Below are positions 1-5,441 of a stretch of DNA of 5,441 nucleotides, one piece after another. How positions within the stretch are numbered: position 1 is the first letter of the stretch; each line of letters begins with the position of its first letter. Source of the stretch: Hyphomonas sp. (GTDB lineage Bacteria > Pseudomonadota > Alphaproteobacteria > Caulobacterales > Hyphomonadaceae). The position numbers and the translations under genes were made by a program. A model generated the notes under the pieces. That model had not been told where the DNA came from. It made no database searches and saw only the letters and a list, made by a program, of their open reading frames with translations. The stretch spans positions 1 through 5,441 of the forward strand of contig DNFL01000015.1 of assembly GCA_003486945.1 (NCBI GenBank). Reading direction: 5' to 3'.

Positions 1-2
1 GC

Positions 3-243
3 ATAGCCGCCCAGCCCGATTACCGCGACGCCTACGCTTCCTGCCTTAGGCGGCGGCGGCGGAGTTGCTGGCAACTCACCCCAATATGGCCAGGGCATGC
101 CCATCGCGCGGCGCGGCAAAGACTCCAGCGCCGGCGCGGAGGCGCATGCGGAGAGGCCCGGCAGCAGCAGCCCGGTCGCGGCTACTGACTGGAGGAACAA
201 CCTGCGCGAAGTGGGTGTGTCTGACATCGCCGCCTCCTGTTAG
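3..243 (+). pseudogene. 3' end of an unidentified gene, apparently frameshifted
   Basis: I do not recognise this gene. The frame starting at base 3 is open to the left edge and reads like real protein with G/C-rich third positions (ending YRDAYASCL), but after about base 47 it turns into an arginine run and stops at 186-188. The frame starting at base 49 then takes over. It is glycine-rich, has good third-position GC, contains TDWRNNLREVGVSDIAASC and stops with TAG at 241-243, 31 bases before the convergent hydrolase gene ends. Going from one frame to the other needs one base to be skipped around 42-50, beside a GGC repeat. This could be a true disruption, a sequencing error, or two unrelated readings. 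An in-frame TAG at 4-6 rules out the second frame extending leftward, and an independent start at ATG 97 (48 codons) lacks a good ribosome site. Function unknown; confidence is low. Confidence 0.35.
49..62. repeat. Short GGC trinucleotide run
   Basis: Just over four and a half copies of GGC lie in tandem. In one frame they encode glycine and in another arginine. The run sits exactly where the apparent reading-frame change at the left edge occurs, so it may be a slippage site or simply a hard-to-read stretch. It is short and by itself not unusual in GC-rich DNA. Confidence 0.6.
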
Positions 244-274
244 CGATACCAGAATGACGCCCCCAGCGCGCCGG

Positions 275-1528
275 TCAAGGATTTCCGTTCCCCGTCCTTG
301 CTTTCAGGAAACGCAGAAAGGCGTCGATATCTTCTTCCACGATGCTGTGCCCGCCGGGCCGCATCCACCAGACGATACCGTCCGTGGGATCAAACTCCTT
401 CATGCCGCCGGCGTTTAGCCCTTGCACACCGGATGCTTCCCAGGCCGCGCTCGCCGCTTCGGCTGCCCGGAAACTGGAATTGGGATCAGACCAGACATCC
501 CGGCGCGCATTGCCCAGAAACAACCTTCGCGGCGCTACCAGTGCCAGCACCAGATGTTGATCATAGGGCAGCAGTTCCGGCCGCGCCGTATACTTTGCCG
601 CGTCCGGCGCAAGCCAGTGCGGATAGGTGCGCTGCATCCGCGACAGCGTTTCACCGGTCGTGGACCGCGACAATGACGAGCCTCCGAACCCGGACTGGTG
701 CGCAATCACCGCCTCGATCCGCGTGTCCCAGATCGCCGCCAGCAGCGCCGCCTTGCCATGGCGCGAATGACCCATGATTGAGGTATGTCTGGTATCAACC
801 CGCGTATCCGCCTCCAGCACATCCATGGCAGCAGAAAACGCATAGGCCCAGGCCATCAGCGTGCTCGTCGGGTTTATCTCGCCGCCCAGGCTCGCCAGCG
901 CTGCTGGCGCCCTCTGCGCGCTGTCAGGAATGAAATCGCCAGCGTGAAAACTCGCATAGACAAACCCTTCGTCGAAATACCGGTCCACCGGGGCCTCGGC
1001 GATGTATTCGCCAAACAGGGATTTCACGATGAAACTGCCGACCATTCCGAAGTCACGCACTGTGCAAGGGTCACCGTCTTCGCTGGTCACCGCTTCGCCG
1101 GGAAAGGTTGCACAATTTGAACTGAACGTCTGGCTCAGCACCAGCGGCAGCGAATGTGCGCCGCCGGGAAACGCTGCCACCAGCTGGAAGGTGCGCGCGC
1201 CGTCCCCATTCCCGATGGTGATGTCGAGTTCCTCGAGCGTACCGCGACCCTCCAGGTAATCCGGATTGATCATCCGCCAGTCACTGATGGCCACAGGCAG
1301 TCCCGCCGGCCACGGGCCGTAGAGCGTGTCTTCCAGCAATTTCATGGCCTCGGCGCGGCCGTCAGATGTCATCAGGCGCTGGATATCCAGCGCCGGCATT
1401 GCCGCAGGCTTGTTGGCGGTGTCCAGACTGGCATAGTTCAGGCCGAGCATCGTGCAGCTCGAGGCCACCAGCAGCATTAGGCCCGCCAGGAATGCCAGGC
1501 CGATCCACCGCAAAACACGCAAAACCAT
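275..1528 (-). CDS. Probable lipoprotein alpha/beta hydrolase, CE15-like glucuronoyl esterase family
   Basis: This 417-residue alpha/beta-hydrolase resembles bacterial glucuronoyl esterases (carbohydrate esterase family 15), which cleave esters between glucuronic acid side chains of xylan and lignin alcohols. Residues 1-24 are a signal peptide followed by Cys25 (VASSC), a plausible though imperfect lipobox, so the enzyme is probably lipid-anchored in the envelope. The nucleophile is Ser255 in GHSRHGK (253-259), where Arg256 and Lys259 match the family's conserved Arg and Lys. HQSGFGG (277-283) holds Gln278 where fungal enzymes have the acidic Glu. YPHWLAP (302-308), DQHLVLALVAPRRL (323-336) and DVWSDP (344-349) follow, with Asp344 the likely replacement acid and His394 in GGHS the likely catalytic histidine. 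The start is ATG with only a weak purine stretch upstream, but the signal peptide supports it. No sugar-degradation genes adjoin it, so the substrate is uncertain; another carboxylic ester is possible. Confidence 0.78.
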   Translation of the reverse strand: MVLRVLRWIGLAFLAGLMLLVASSCTMLGLNYASLDTANKPAAMPALDIQRLMTSDGRAEAMKLLEDTLYGPWPAGLPVAISDWRMINPDYLEGRGTLEELDITIGNGDGARTFQLVAAFPGGAHSLPLVLSQTFSSNCATFPGEAVTSEDGDPCTVRDFGMVGSFIVKSLFGEYIAEAPVDRYFDEGFVYASFHAGDFIPDSAQRAPAALASLGGEINPTSTLMAWAYAFSAAMDVLEADTRVDTRHTSIMGHSRHGKAALLAAIWDTRIEAVIAHQSGFGGSSLSRSTTGETLSRMQRTYPHWLAPDAAKYTARPELLPYDQHLVLALVAPRRLFLGNARRDVWSDPNSSFRAAEAASAAWEASGVQGLNAGGMKEFDPTDGIVWWMRPGGHSIVEEDIDAFLRFLKARTGNGNP

Positions 1529-1637
1529 TCTTCGCCCGCTCGCTTGGTCCGGACCGATCCCTAGCCGTTTCCGGACCCGTCGGCGAGGCCCCTTGTTCGG
1601 CTCTTGCGTCCGGCGCGGCTCACGTTAGCGTGCGCGC
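1529..1637. promoter_or_regulatory. Divergent intergenic region with a repeated TCCGGACC element
   Basis: This 109-bp gap separates the minus-strand esterase from the plus-strand DUF pair and must hold promoters for both unless they are read from elsewhere. TCCGGACC occurs at 1548-1555 and again at 1570-1577, in the same orientation and 22 bp apart, about two helical turns. The first copy lies in the perfect 10-bp palindrome GGTCCGGACC (1546-1555). No convincing -35/-10 pair can be picked by eye; TTGCGT at 1604 with TTAGCG at 1625 has too short a spacer to trust. The same 8-mer also occurs inside the rodZ-like gene (4083-4090), so it is not unique to this region. Operator function is an inference. 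Confidence 0.3.
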
Positions 1638-2240
1638 ATGAAGATTGTCAGCGCAGTGATCGGACTGGTTGCCGGCGGAGCCCTCGGGCTCCTCTCGGCG
1701 CTCTACATGGGCGGTATCCTCGGCAAGGGCGTGGCCTTGGGCGGCCAGATCGATGCCGACGGCTGGAACAGCGACTGGACCATAGGGTCCGAAGCCGCGA
1801 ACCCCTGGACCCGCGCGCGCGTTGCCCGCCACGGCTTGCTCGCCCTCAACAAGGACGAGGCCGTCTACTTCACCCGCGCCACCGACAGCGCCGGCGACCG
1901 CCTGACGGAAAGCTGCACCTACAAGGTTTCCGGCGGCGCGATGCCCGCCCTCTGGTGGTCGATCACGCTCTATGACGCGACAAGCTATTTGCCCGCCAAC
2001 AAGGACCGCGCCCTGTCCTTCGACAAGACCAAGGCCGAAGCGGAAGGCACCGGCGGAGCCTGGTCCTTCCTGATCGCTGCGGAAGGCCCGGAAACCGGCG
2101 GCTGGGTCTCCAGCCACAAGGCGGGCGACTTCGATGTCACGCTGCGCCTCTACAAACCTTCAGCCGAACTGATCGCCGATCCGGAGACGGTGCTCGCCGC
2201 GCCCATCATCGAGAAACTCTCCTGCGGAGGGCCGGCCTAA
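1638..2240 (+). CDS. DUF1214 domain protein, N-terminally membrane-anchored
   Basis: This 200-residue protein begins with a hydrophobic segment (about 4-27) that should anchor it in the inner membrane with the rest exported. The remainder fits the DUF1214 family: NPWTRARVARHGLLAL (55-70), the aromatic block WWSITLYD (106-113), an asparagine-containing stretch after it, and a closing beta segment DVTLRLYKPS (about 165-174). Two cysteines occur, at 93 and 196, and could pair if exported. DUF1214 has no firmly established biochemical activity. In many larger proteins it forms the C-terminal half behind DUF1254; here it stands alone and is followed by a separate DUF1254 gene. Its TAA stop overlaps the next ATG by one base (TAATG), so the two are almost certainly translated together. 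No clear Shine-Dalgarno sequence precedes the ATG at 1638, so a leaderless or weakly initiated transcript is possible. Confidence 0.87.
   Translation: MKIVSAVIGLVAGGALGLLSALYMGGILGKGVALGGQIDADGWNSDWTIGSEAANPWTRARVARHGLLALNKDEAVYFTRATDSAGDRLTESCTYKVSGGAMPALWWSITLYDATSYLPANKDRALSFDKTKAEAEGTGGAWSFLIAAEGPETGGWVSSHKAGDFDVTLRLYKPSAELIADPETVLAAPIIEKLSCGGPA
2226..2230 (+). promoter_or_regulatory. Ribosome binding site of the DUF1254 gene
   Basis: GGAGG lies nine bases before the ATG at 2240, inside the last codons of the DUF1214 gene. A strong site immediately before a TAATG overlap fixes the start of the second gene and supports coupled translation. Confidence 0.75.
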
Positions 2241-2773
2241 TGCGTATTCCCTTCATCGGCCTCATCACCTTCCTCATCGGCTTCGCTGCCGCGCACTTCC
2301 TCACGCTGAATGCCCTGCCCGGGCGCATCATGTCGAAGGCGCGCGAGGCGATGGTGGAGCGCGGCCTGCCGCTGCACCACTGGCAGATGAGCCCGCGCGT
2401 GACGCCCGAAACGCAAACCATCGTGCGCCCGTCGCCAGACCTTGCCTATGCGATCTGTCTCGTCGATGTATCCAAGGCCCCGGTCCTCATCACCGTTCCG
2501 ACTTGGCCGGAATACGGCTCGCTCTCGATATTTGATGCGCGTACGGACAATGTCTATGCGGGGTCGCTCGACGCTCGCCTACCCAATGCGACCGGCGAAC
2601 GCCGCATTGTTGTTGCGCTTGCAGGGCAGGATCTTTCCCGGTTCGGCGATGCCGAACAAGTCGTCGTCTCCAAACCGGAAGCGCTCGCCCTCATCCGCCG
2701 CCTCGCCCCGACACAGGCGCTCTACGACGCGGCTGCCACGCTCGTGCCCGCCAGCAAGTGCGGGCCAGCCTGA
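2240..2773 (+). CDS. DUF1254 domain protein, N-terminally membrane-anchored
   Basis: This 177-residue protein starts with a hydrophobic anchor (about 4-24, PFIGLITFLIGFAAAHF). The exported part matches DUF1254: RPSPDLAYAICLVDVSKAP (63-81) corresponds to the family's R-x-N-P-D-x-x-Y...D signature, followed by VLITVP (82-87) and SLSIFDARTDNVYAG (94-108). The usual Asn in the signature is Ser65 here. It is far shorter than the fused DUF1254-DUF1214 proteins of over 400 residues and carries only the first domain. Its partner is probably the upstream DUF1214 protein, whose stop codon overlaps this start. Both have their own anchor, suggesting a two-subunit periplasmic-face complex that reproduces the fused protein; this is inference. 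No enzymatic role is assigned. The gene ends three bases from the convergent ispG stop. Confidence 0.87.
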   Translation: MRIPFIGLITFLIGFAAAHFLTLNALPGRIMSKAREAMVERGLPLHHWQMSPRVTPETQTIVRPSPDLAYAICLVDVSKAPVLITVPTWPEYGSLSIFDARTDNVYAGSLDARLPNATGERRIVVALAGQDLSRFGDAEQVVVSKPEALALIRRLAPTQALYDAAATLVPASKCGPA

Positions 2774-2776
2774 AGC

Positions 2777-3910
2777 CTATTCCGCCGGAACTTGCTCCGC
2801 ATCGCGTTCGGCCTTCAGCCGCGCAGCCTTCTCTTCGACCAGCTTCACGATATGCTCGACCATGTCGGCATTCGAAACGTTGTGATCGGCTCGTCCGTTC
2901 ACGAACATCTTGCCGCTTTCCTTGCCGCCGCCCGTGAAGCCGAGATCCGTCAGCGCCGCTTCGCCAGGGCCGTTCACCACGCAACCGATGATCGACAGCG
3001 AGATGGGCTCGGAAATATGCGCGAGGCGCTTCTCGAGTGTCTCCACCGTGCGGATCACGTCAAAGCCTTGCCGGGCGCAGCTCGGACAGGCGACGATGTT
3101 TACACCGCGCGTGCGCAGGCCGAGTGATTTCAGCATTTCGAAGCCGACCTTCACTTCCTCTTCCGGCTCAGCCGAAAGCGAAACGCGGATCGTGTCGCCG
3201 ATGCCCGCCCAGAGCAGCGCGCCCATGCCGATGGAGGATTTCACAGTCCCCGTACGCAGCCCGCCGGCTTCGGTGATGCCGAGGTGCAGCGGCGCATCCG
3301 TTGCCTCGGCGAGCAGCTGATAGGCCGCCACCGTCAGGAACATATCTGAGGCTTTCACCGAAATCTTGTAGTCGTGGAAACCAAGGTCATCGAGAATGCG
3401 CGCATGGTCGAGCGCGCTTTCCACCATCGCATCGGGACACGGCTCGCCGTACTTTTCGAGCAGGTGTTTCTCGAGGCTGCCGCCATTGACGCCGATCCGC
3501 ATCGAGCAGCCATTGGCGCGCGCCGCGGCGACCACTTCCTTTACCCGCGCCTGCGAGCCGATATTGCCCGGATTGATCCGCAGGCACGCTGCACCCGCAT
3601 CCGCCGCTTCAATGCCGCGCTTGTAGTGGAAATGGATATCCGCCACGAGCGGCACCGGGCTCGCCCGCACGATCTCGCGCATCGCCTTCGTGGACTCTTC
3701 CGTCGGGCACGACACGCGCACGATATCCGCGCCCGCTTCCGCACAGCGCAGGATCTGCGCGATGGTCGCCGCCGCATCCTCGGTGGGCGTGTTGGTCATC
3801 GTCTGCACGGCAATCGGCGCGTCCCCGCCCACCAGCACATTGCCGACACGCACCTGCCGCGACTTGCGCCGCTCGATGTTTCGCCAGGGGCGGATGGGGT
3901 TATGGCTCAT
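2777..3910 (-). CDS. ispG: 4-hydroxy-3-methylbut-2-enyl diphosphate synthase (IspG/GcpE)
   Basis: IspG is the [4Fe-4S] enzyme of the MEP isoprenoid pathway that reductively converts the cyclic diphosphate MEcPP into HMBPP in the cytoplasm; IspH then acts on HMBPP. The protein is 377 residues from the chosen start, normal for the short bacterial form. The N-terminal TIM barrel runs from about 20 to 260 and includes [29 protein letters not shown] and LRINPGNIG. The C-terminal cluster domain supplies all three iron ligands: Cys275 and Cys278 in [10 protein letters not shown] and Cys310 in [10 protein letters not shown], with catalytic Glu317 in the same motif. Nothing essential is missing. I start at ATG 3910 ([15 protein letters not shown]), where family members usually begin and an AAAGG site lies nine bases upstream. 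An in-frame GTG at 3943 would add 11 unconvincing residues. It follows the rodZ-like gene by 66 bases and is probably cotranscribed with it. Confidence 0.98.
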   Translation of the reverse strand: MSHNPIRPWRNIERRKSRQVRVGNVLVGGDAPIAVQTMTNTPTEDAAATIAQILRCAEAGADIVRVSCPTEESTKAMREIVRASPVPLVADIHFHYKRGIEAADAGAACLRINPGNIGSQARVKEVVAAARANGCSMRIGVNGGSLEKHLLEKYGEPCPDAMVESALDHARILDDLGFHDYKISVKASDMFLTVAAYQLLAEATDAPLHLGITEAGGLRTGTVKSSIGMGALLWAGIGDTIRVSLSAEPEEEVKVGFEMLKSLGLRTRGVNIVACPSCARQGFDVIRTVETLEKRLAHISEPISLSIIGCVVNGPGEAALTDLGFTGGGKESGKMFVNGRADHNVSNADMVEHIVKLVEEKAARLKAERDAEQVPAE

Positions 3911-3919
3911 GGCCGTCAG

Positions 3920-3924
3920 CCTTT
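3920..3924 (-). promoter_or_regulatory. ispG: Ribosome binding site deciding the ispG start
   Basis: On the minus strand AAAGG sits nine bases before the ATG at 3910. The alternative GTG at 3943 has no comparable site, so this favours the shorter, family-typical protein. Confidence 0.65.
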
Positions 3925-3976
3925 CGCGGCAGCTGTCAGGCACATCTGGCGCTGCAGGGCGGCGCCGTAAAGGGGG

Positions 3977-4948
3977 TTAGCGCGTGGTATTGCCGTTCGG
4001 CGCGGCTGCAACCGTCGGCGCGGCCATCTCGGCAGCACGGGCCAGCTGGTCATCCACGCTCAGCGAGAAGACCTGCGCCCCTTCCGGACCAAGCGGGCCA
4101 ACCACAACTTCGCCGACACGCCATTCGAACGCGCCGCCATTGCGGGCCGAAACGGTCCAGCCAGCTTTCAGGCGCGGGAAATAGCCCTCGCCGGCCGCCA
4201 TCGTGCGGCTGAGGAAGATGGTGCCGTCTGAAGCGCGGATTTCGAGCCAGGCCTGGCGCACGGCTACGATTTCAAGCGGAAGGTCGGAGACAGCCGCAGC
4301 TGTCGGCGCGGTTTCCGCGAACAGGCTGTCCCGGGCTCCGCTGACTGCTACGACGGTTGGAGAAACAATCTCCTCCGGCCCGCGGTTCATCAGAAGCGCT
4401 GCAGTAACGCCGCCGGCCACGAAGACCAGCAGGGCGCCGACGCCTGCCAGGATAAGCGGCAGGCTGGTTTTGGCTTTTTCGCGGATATTTCCGATCTTCT
4501 GAACTGGCGCAGAGGTTTTCACCTCATCGACCGCGCCGCACTCGCGGGTATAGCGCTGGACGACTTCCTGCTCCGGCAGGCCGAGATATTTCGAATAGGC
4601 GATCAGGTAAGGCACCAGATAGCCCTTGGCGATGGTTTGAAGCTCCATCCGCTCGATGGCCATCAGGAAATTGTCACGGATACGGGACTCGCGCGCGATG
4701 GCGGCGAGATCAAGGCCGAGCGCCTCGCGCACGCGGCGCAGCACCTGGCCCATGCGGAGCTCTTCGCCGTCGAACTTGCCGGACATGAAGATTTCGTCGG
4801 CGCGCTGGCGCCGCTCGTAGGAGTCGAGCTGCATTGCCGCCTGTTGGGAGATCGGCGTCACATTCGAACGGGTCGTTCCGTTGTCATCCACCCGCGAATT
4901 TCCTTCGGGTTTTCCGTTTTCCGGATCAGGCGATACGTTCTGTGCCAT
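3977..4948 (-). CDS. rodZ: RodZ-like helix-turn-helix membrane protein with DUF4115 C-terminus
   Basis: RodZ-type proteins are bitopic inner-membrane proteins that bind the MreB cytoskeleton through a cytoplasmic helix-turn-helix and help maintain cell shape. This 323-residue protein has the full architecture: a Cro/CI-like HTH at about 64-135 (GQVLRRVREALGLDLAAIA, then SRIRDNFLMAIE and KGYLVPYLIAYSKYLG), one transmembrane helix at about 163-187, a low-complexity linker, and a periplasmic beta-rich DUF4115/RodZ-C domain at about 224-300 (VAVRQAWLEIRASDG, then AAGEGYFP). The position directly upstream of ispG is shared with E. coli and many other bacteria. Unusual is the roughly 60-residue polar tail before the HTH, whereas E. 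coli RodZ starts its HTH much nearer the N-terminus. A later start at Met39 (codon at 4832-4834, preceded by AGGCGG) cannot be excluded. MreB binding is inferred from architecture, and no mre genes are visible. Confidence 0.85.
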   Translation of the reverse strand: MAQNVSPDPENGKPEGNSRVDDNGTTRSNVTPISQQAAMQLDSYERRQRADEIFMSGKFDGEELRMGQVLRRVREALGLDLAAIARESRIRDNFLMAIERMELQTIAKGYLVPYLIAYSKYLGLPEQEVVQRYTRECGAVDEVKTSAPVQKIGNIREKAKTSLPLILAGVGALLVFVAGGVTAALLMNRGPEEIVSPTVVAVSGARDSLFAETAPTAAAVSDLPLEIVAVRQAWLEIRASDGTIFLSRTMAAGEGYFPRLKAGWTVSARNGGAFEWRVGEVVVGPLGPEGAQVFSLSVDDQLARAAEMAAPTVAAAPNGNTTR

Positions 4949-4969
4949 TCTCTACCAGTCTCACTGACC

Positions 4970-4998
4970 TATGCTGCCGCCTAGTGAAATCGGGGCAA
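4970..4998 (-). promoter_or_regulatory. Weak candidate promoter for rodZ-ispG
   Basis: In the 101-bp gap between ptsP and the rodZ-like gene, the minus strand carries TTGCCC (4998-4993) and AGCATA (4975-4970) separated by 17 bases, ending about 20 bases before the rodZ ATG. The -35 half is reasonable for an alphaproteobacterial sigma-70 promoter and the -10 half is poor. The gap has no obvious terminator hairpin with a T run, so readthrough from ptsP is equally possible. Confidence 0.2.
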
Positions 4999-5049
4999 TT
5001 TCCGGTCCATGACTAAGGTAGGCCCCCGGAACCTGCGCCGCAACACGCT

Positions 5050-5441
5050 TCAACTGTCTGCAGTGTCAATGCCATGCTCGGCTGCAAGTGCTAACACTTG
5101 GTTACGGAACGAACCGTTCGGCTTGTCCAGACGCTCCAGCAGTCCCATCCGGAAGGCGCCGAGATCGACATTCCGGAGGGCCTGCTTGACGGGGCCGATG
5201 GCCGAAGCCGCCATCGACAGGCTGCGATAGCCGAGCGCCGCAAAGCACAGGGCAACCGGCGGGGAAGCCGTGGCCTCTCCACATACCGACAGCCGGATTC
5301 CAGCTTTTTCGCAAATTTCCGCGACCATTTTCAGGTAGCGCAGCGAGGCCGGGTCCACGAGGTCATACCGGTCACTGACCGACGGTGTCATCCGGTCAGC
5401 GGCAAAGAAGAACTGCAAGAGGTCGTTCGTGCCGACGGAGA
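5050..5441 (-). CDS. ptsP: Phosphoenolpyruvate--protein phosphotransferase PtsP (EI-Ntr), C-terminal part
   Basis: This is the C-terminal 129 residues of an Enzyme I-type phosphotransferase; the rest lies beyond the right edge. Enzyme I takes phosphate from phosphoenolpyruvate and passes it via its histidine to an HPr-type carrier; the Ntr version (PtsP) feeds NPr and EIIA-Ntr, a regulatory rather than sugar-transporting chain. The fragment covers the last part of the PEP-binding TIM barrel: SVGTNDLLQFFFAADR (residues 1-16 of the fragment), with the family-typical TNDL and ADR, then the catalytic cysteine at fragment residue 53 in SVCGEA, then GYRSLSMAASAIGPVK. The FFFAADR and SLSM...IGPVK wording is closer to PtsP than to sugar-PTS PtsI, but the diagnostic N-terminal GAF domain is not in the window. 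The stop is 101 bases upstream of the rodZ-like gene on the same strand. Coding looks intact up to the edge. Confidence 0.93.
   Translation of the reverse strand, partial: SVGTNDLLQFFFAADRMTPSVSDRYDLVDPASLRYLKMVAEICEKAGIRLSVCGEATASPPVALCFAALGYRSLSMAASAIGPVKQALRNVDLGAFRMGLLERLDKPNGSFRNQVLALAAEHGIDTADS

Noticed and set aside
161..175. Short GCA/AGC repeat as a possible microsatellite
   Set aside because: It is only about three units of a serine codon within a plausible coding frame, which is ordinary in GC-rich coding DNA.
244..274. Possible shared terminator between the left-edge gene and the convergent hydrolase
   Set aside because: The 31-bp gap shows no stable inverted repeat or T run on either strand.
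65..418. 117-codon plus-strand frame at the left edge
   Set aside because: It overlaps the hydrolase 3' end antisense, has an Arg/Pro/Ala-rich composition and weak third-position bias, and competes with a better frame ending at 243.
1620..2117. 165-codon minus-strand open frame opposite the DUF1214 gene
   Set aside because: It is antisense to a gene with clear family motifs. Its Gly/Ala/Val-rich translation shows no recognisable domain or ribosome site.
3374..3970. 198-codon plus-strand open frame opposite ispG
   Set aside because: It lies wholly antisense to an unmistakable ispG coding sequence. Its protein is rich in Arg, His and Ala with no domain, as expected for a GC-rich shadow frame.
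4981..5010. Nine-residue mini-frame (MDRKLPRFH) on the minus strand upstream of the rodZ-like gene, a possible leader peptide
   Set aside because: The nearest G-rich stretch is too far upstream to act as a ribosome site, there is no run of a single regulatory amino acid, and no attenuator-like hairpins were seen.
4949..5049. Possible transcription terminator after ptsP
   Set aside because: Only a 4-bp AGGT/ACCT stem could be paired by eye, with no following T run, so a terminator cannot be supported.

Overview
The window is GC-rich and gene-dense, with strong G/C bias at third codon positions. It looks like the chromosome of an alphaproteobacterium. The best pointers are a ptsP > rodZ-like > ispG run on the minus strand and the alphaproteobacterial flavour of the PtsP C-terminus and IspG N-terminus. 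A Hyphomonadaceae/Caulobacterales-type host is a reasonable guess, but it cannot be proven from this sequence alone. I see no rRNA, tRNA, CRISPR array, insertion sequence or phage gene.

Layout, left to right. (1) Positions 1-243 hold what looks like the 3' end of a plus-strand gene. It seems to change reading frame near a GGC repeat at about 45-62 and stops at 243. (2) On the minus strand, 275-1528 encodes a probable lipoprotein alpha/beta hydrolase of the glucuronoyl-esterase (CE15-like) type. (3) A 109-bp divergent intergenic region (1529-1637) carries a repeated TCCGGACC element. (4) Two translationally coupled plus-strand genes (1638-2240 and 2240-2773) encode small membrane-anchored proteins with a DUF1214 and a DUF1254 domain. 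(5) Three bases further on, and convergent with them, ispG ends. The minus-strand run then reads, in transcription order, ptsP (3' end only, 5441-5050), a RodZ-like gene (4948-3977) and ispG (3910-2777).

How the genes fit together. The right half is housekeeping. PtsP is the first phosphotransferase of the nitrogen PTS, RodZ-type proteins link the cytoskeleton to envelope growth, and IspG makes the isoprenoid precursor HMBPP, from which the lipid carrier for peptidoglycan is eventually built. RodZ and IspG are neighbours in many bacteria (for example E. coli). The left half is accessory and envelope-directed: the hydrolase has a lipoprotein-type signal, and each DUF protein begins with a hydrophobic segment. 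The substrates of these three proteins cannot be told from the window. I found no clearly novel system. The points most worth following are the split, reversed-order DUF1214/DUF1254 pair, the non-canonical catalytic acid of the CE15-like esterase, the possible frameshift at the left edge, and the shared divergent promoter region.
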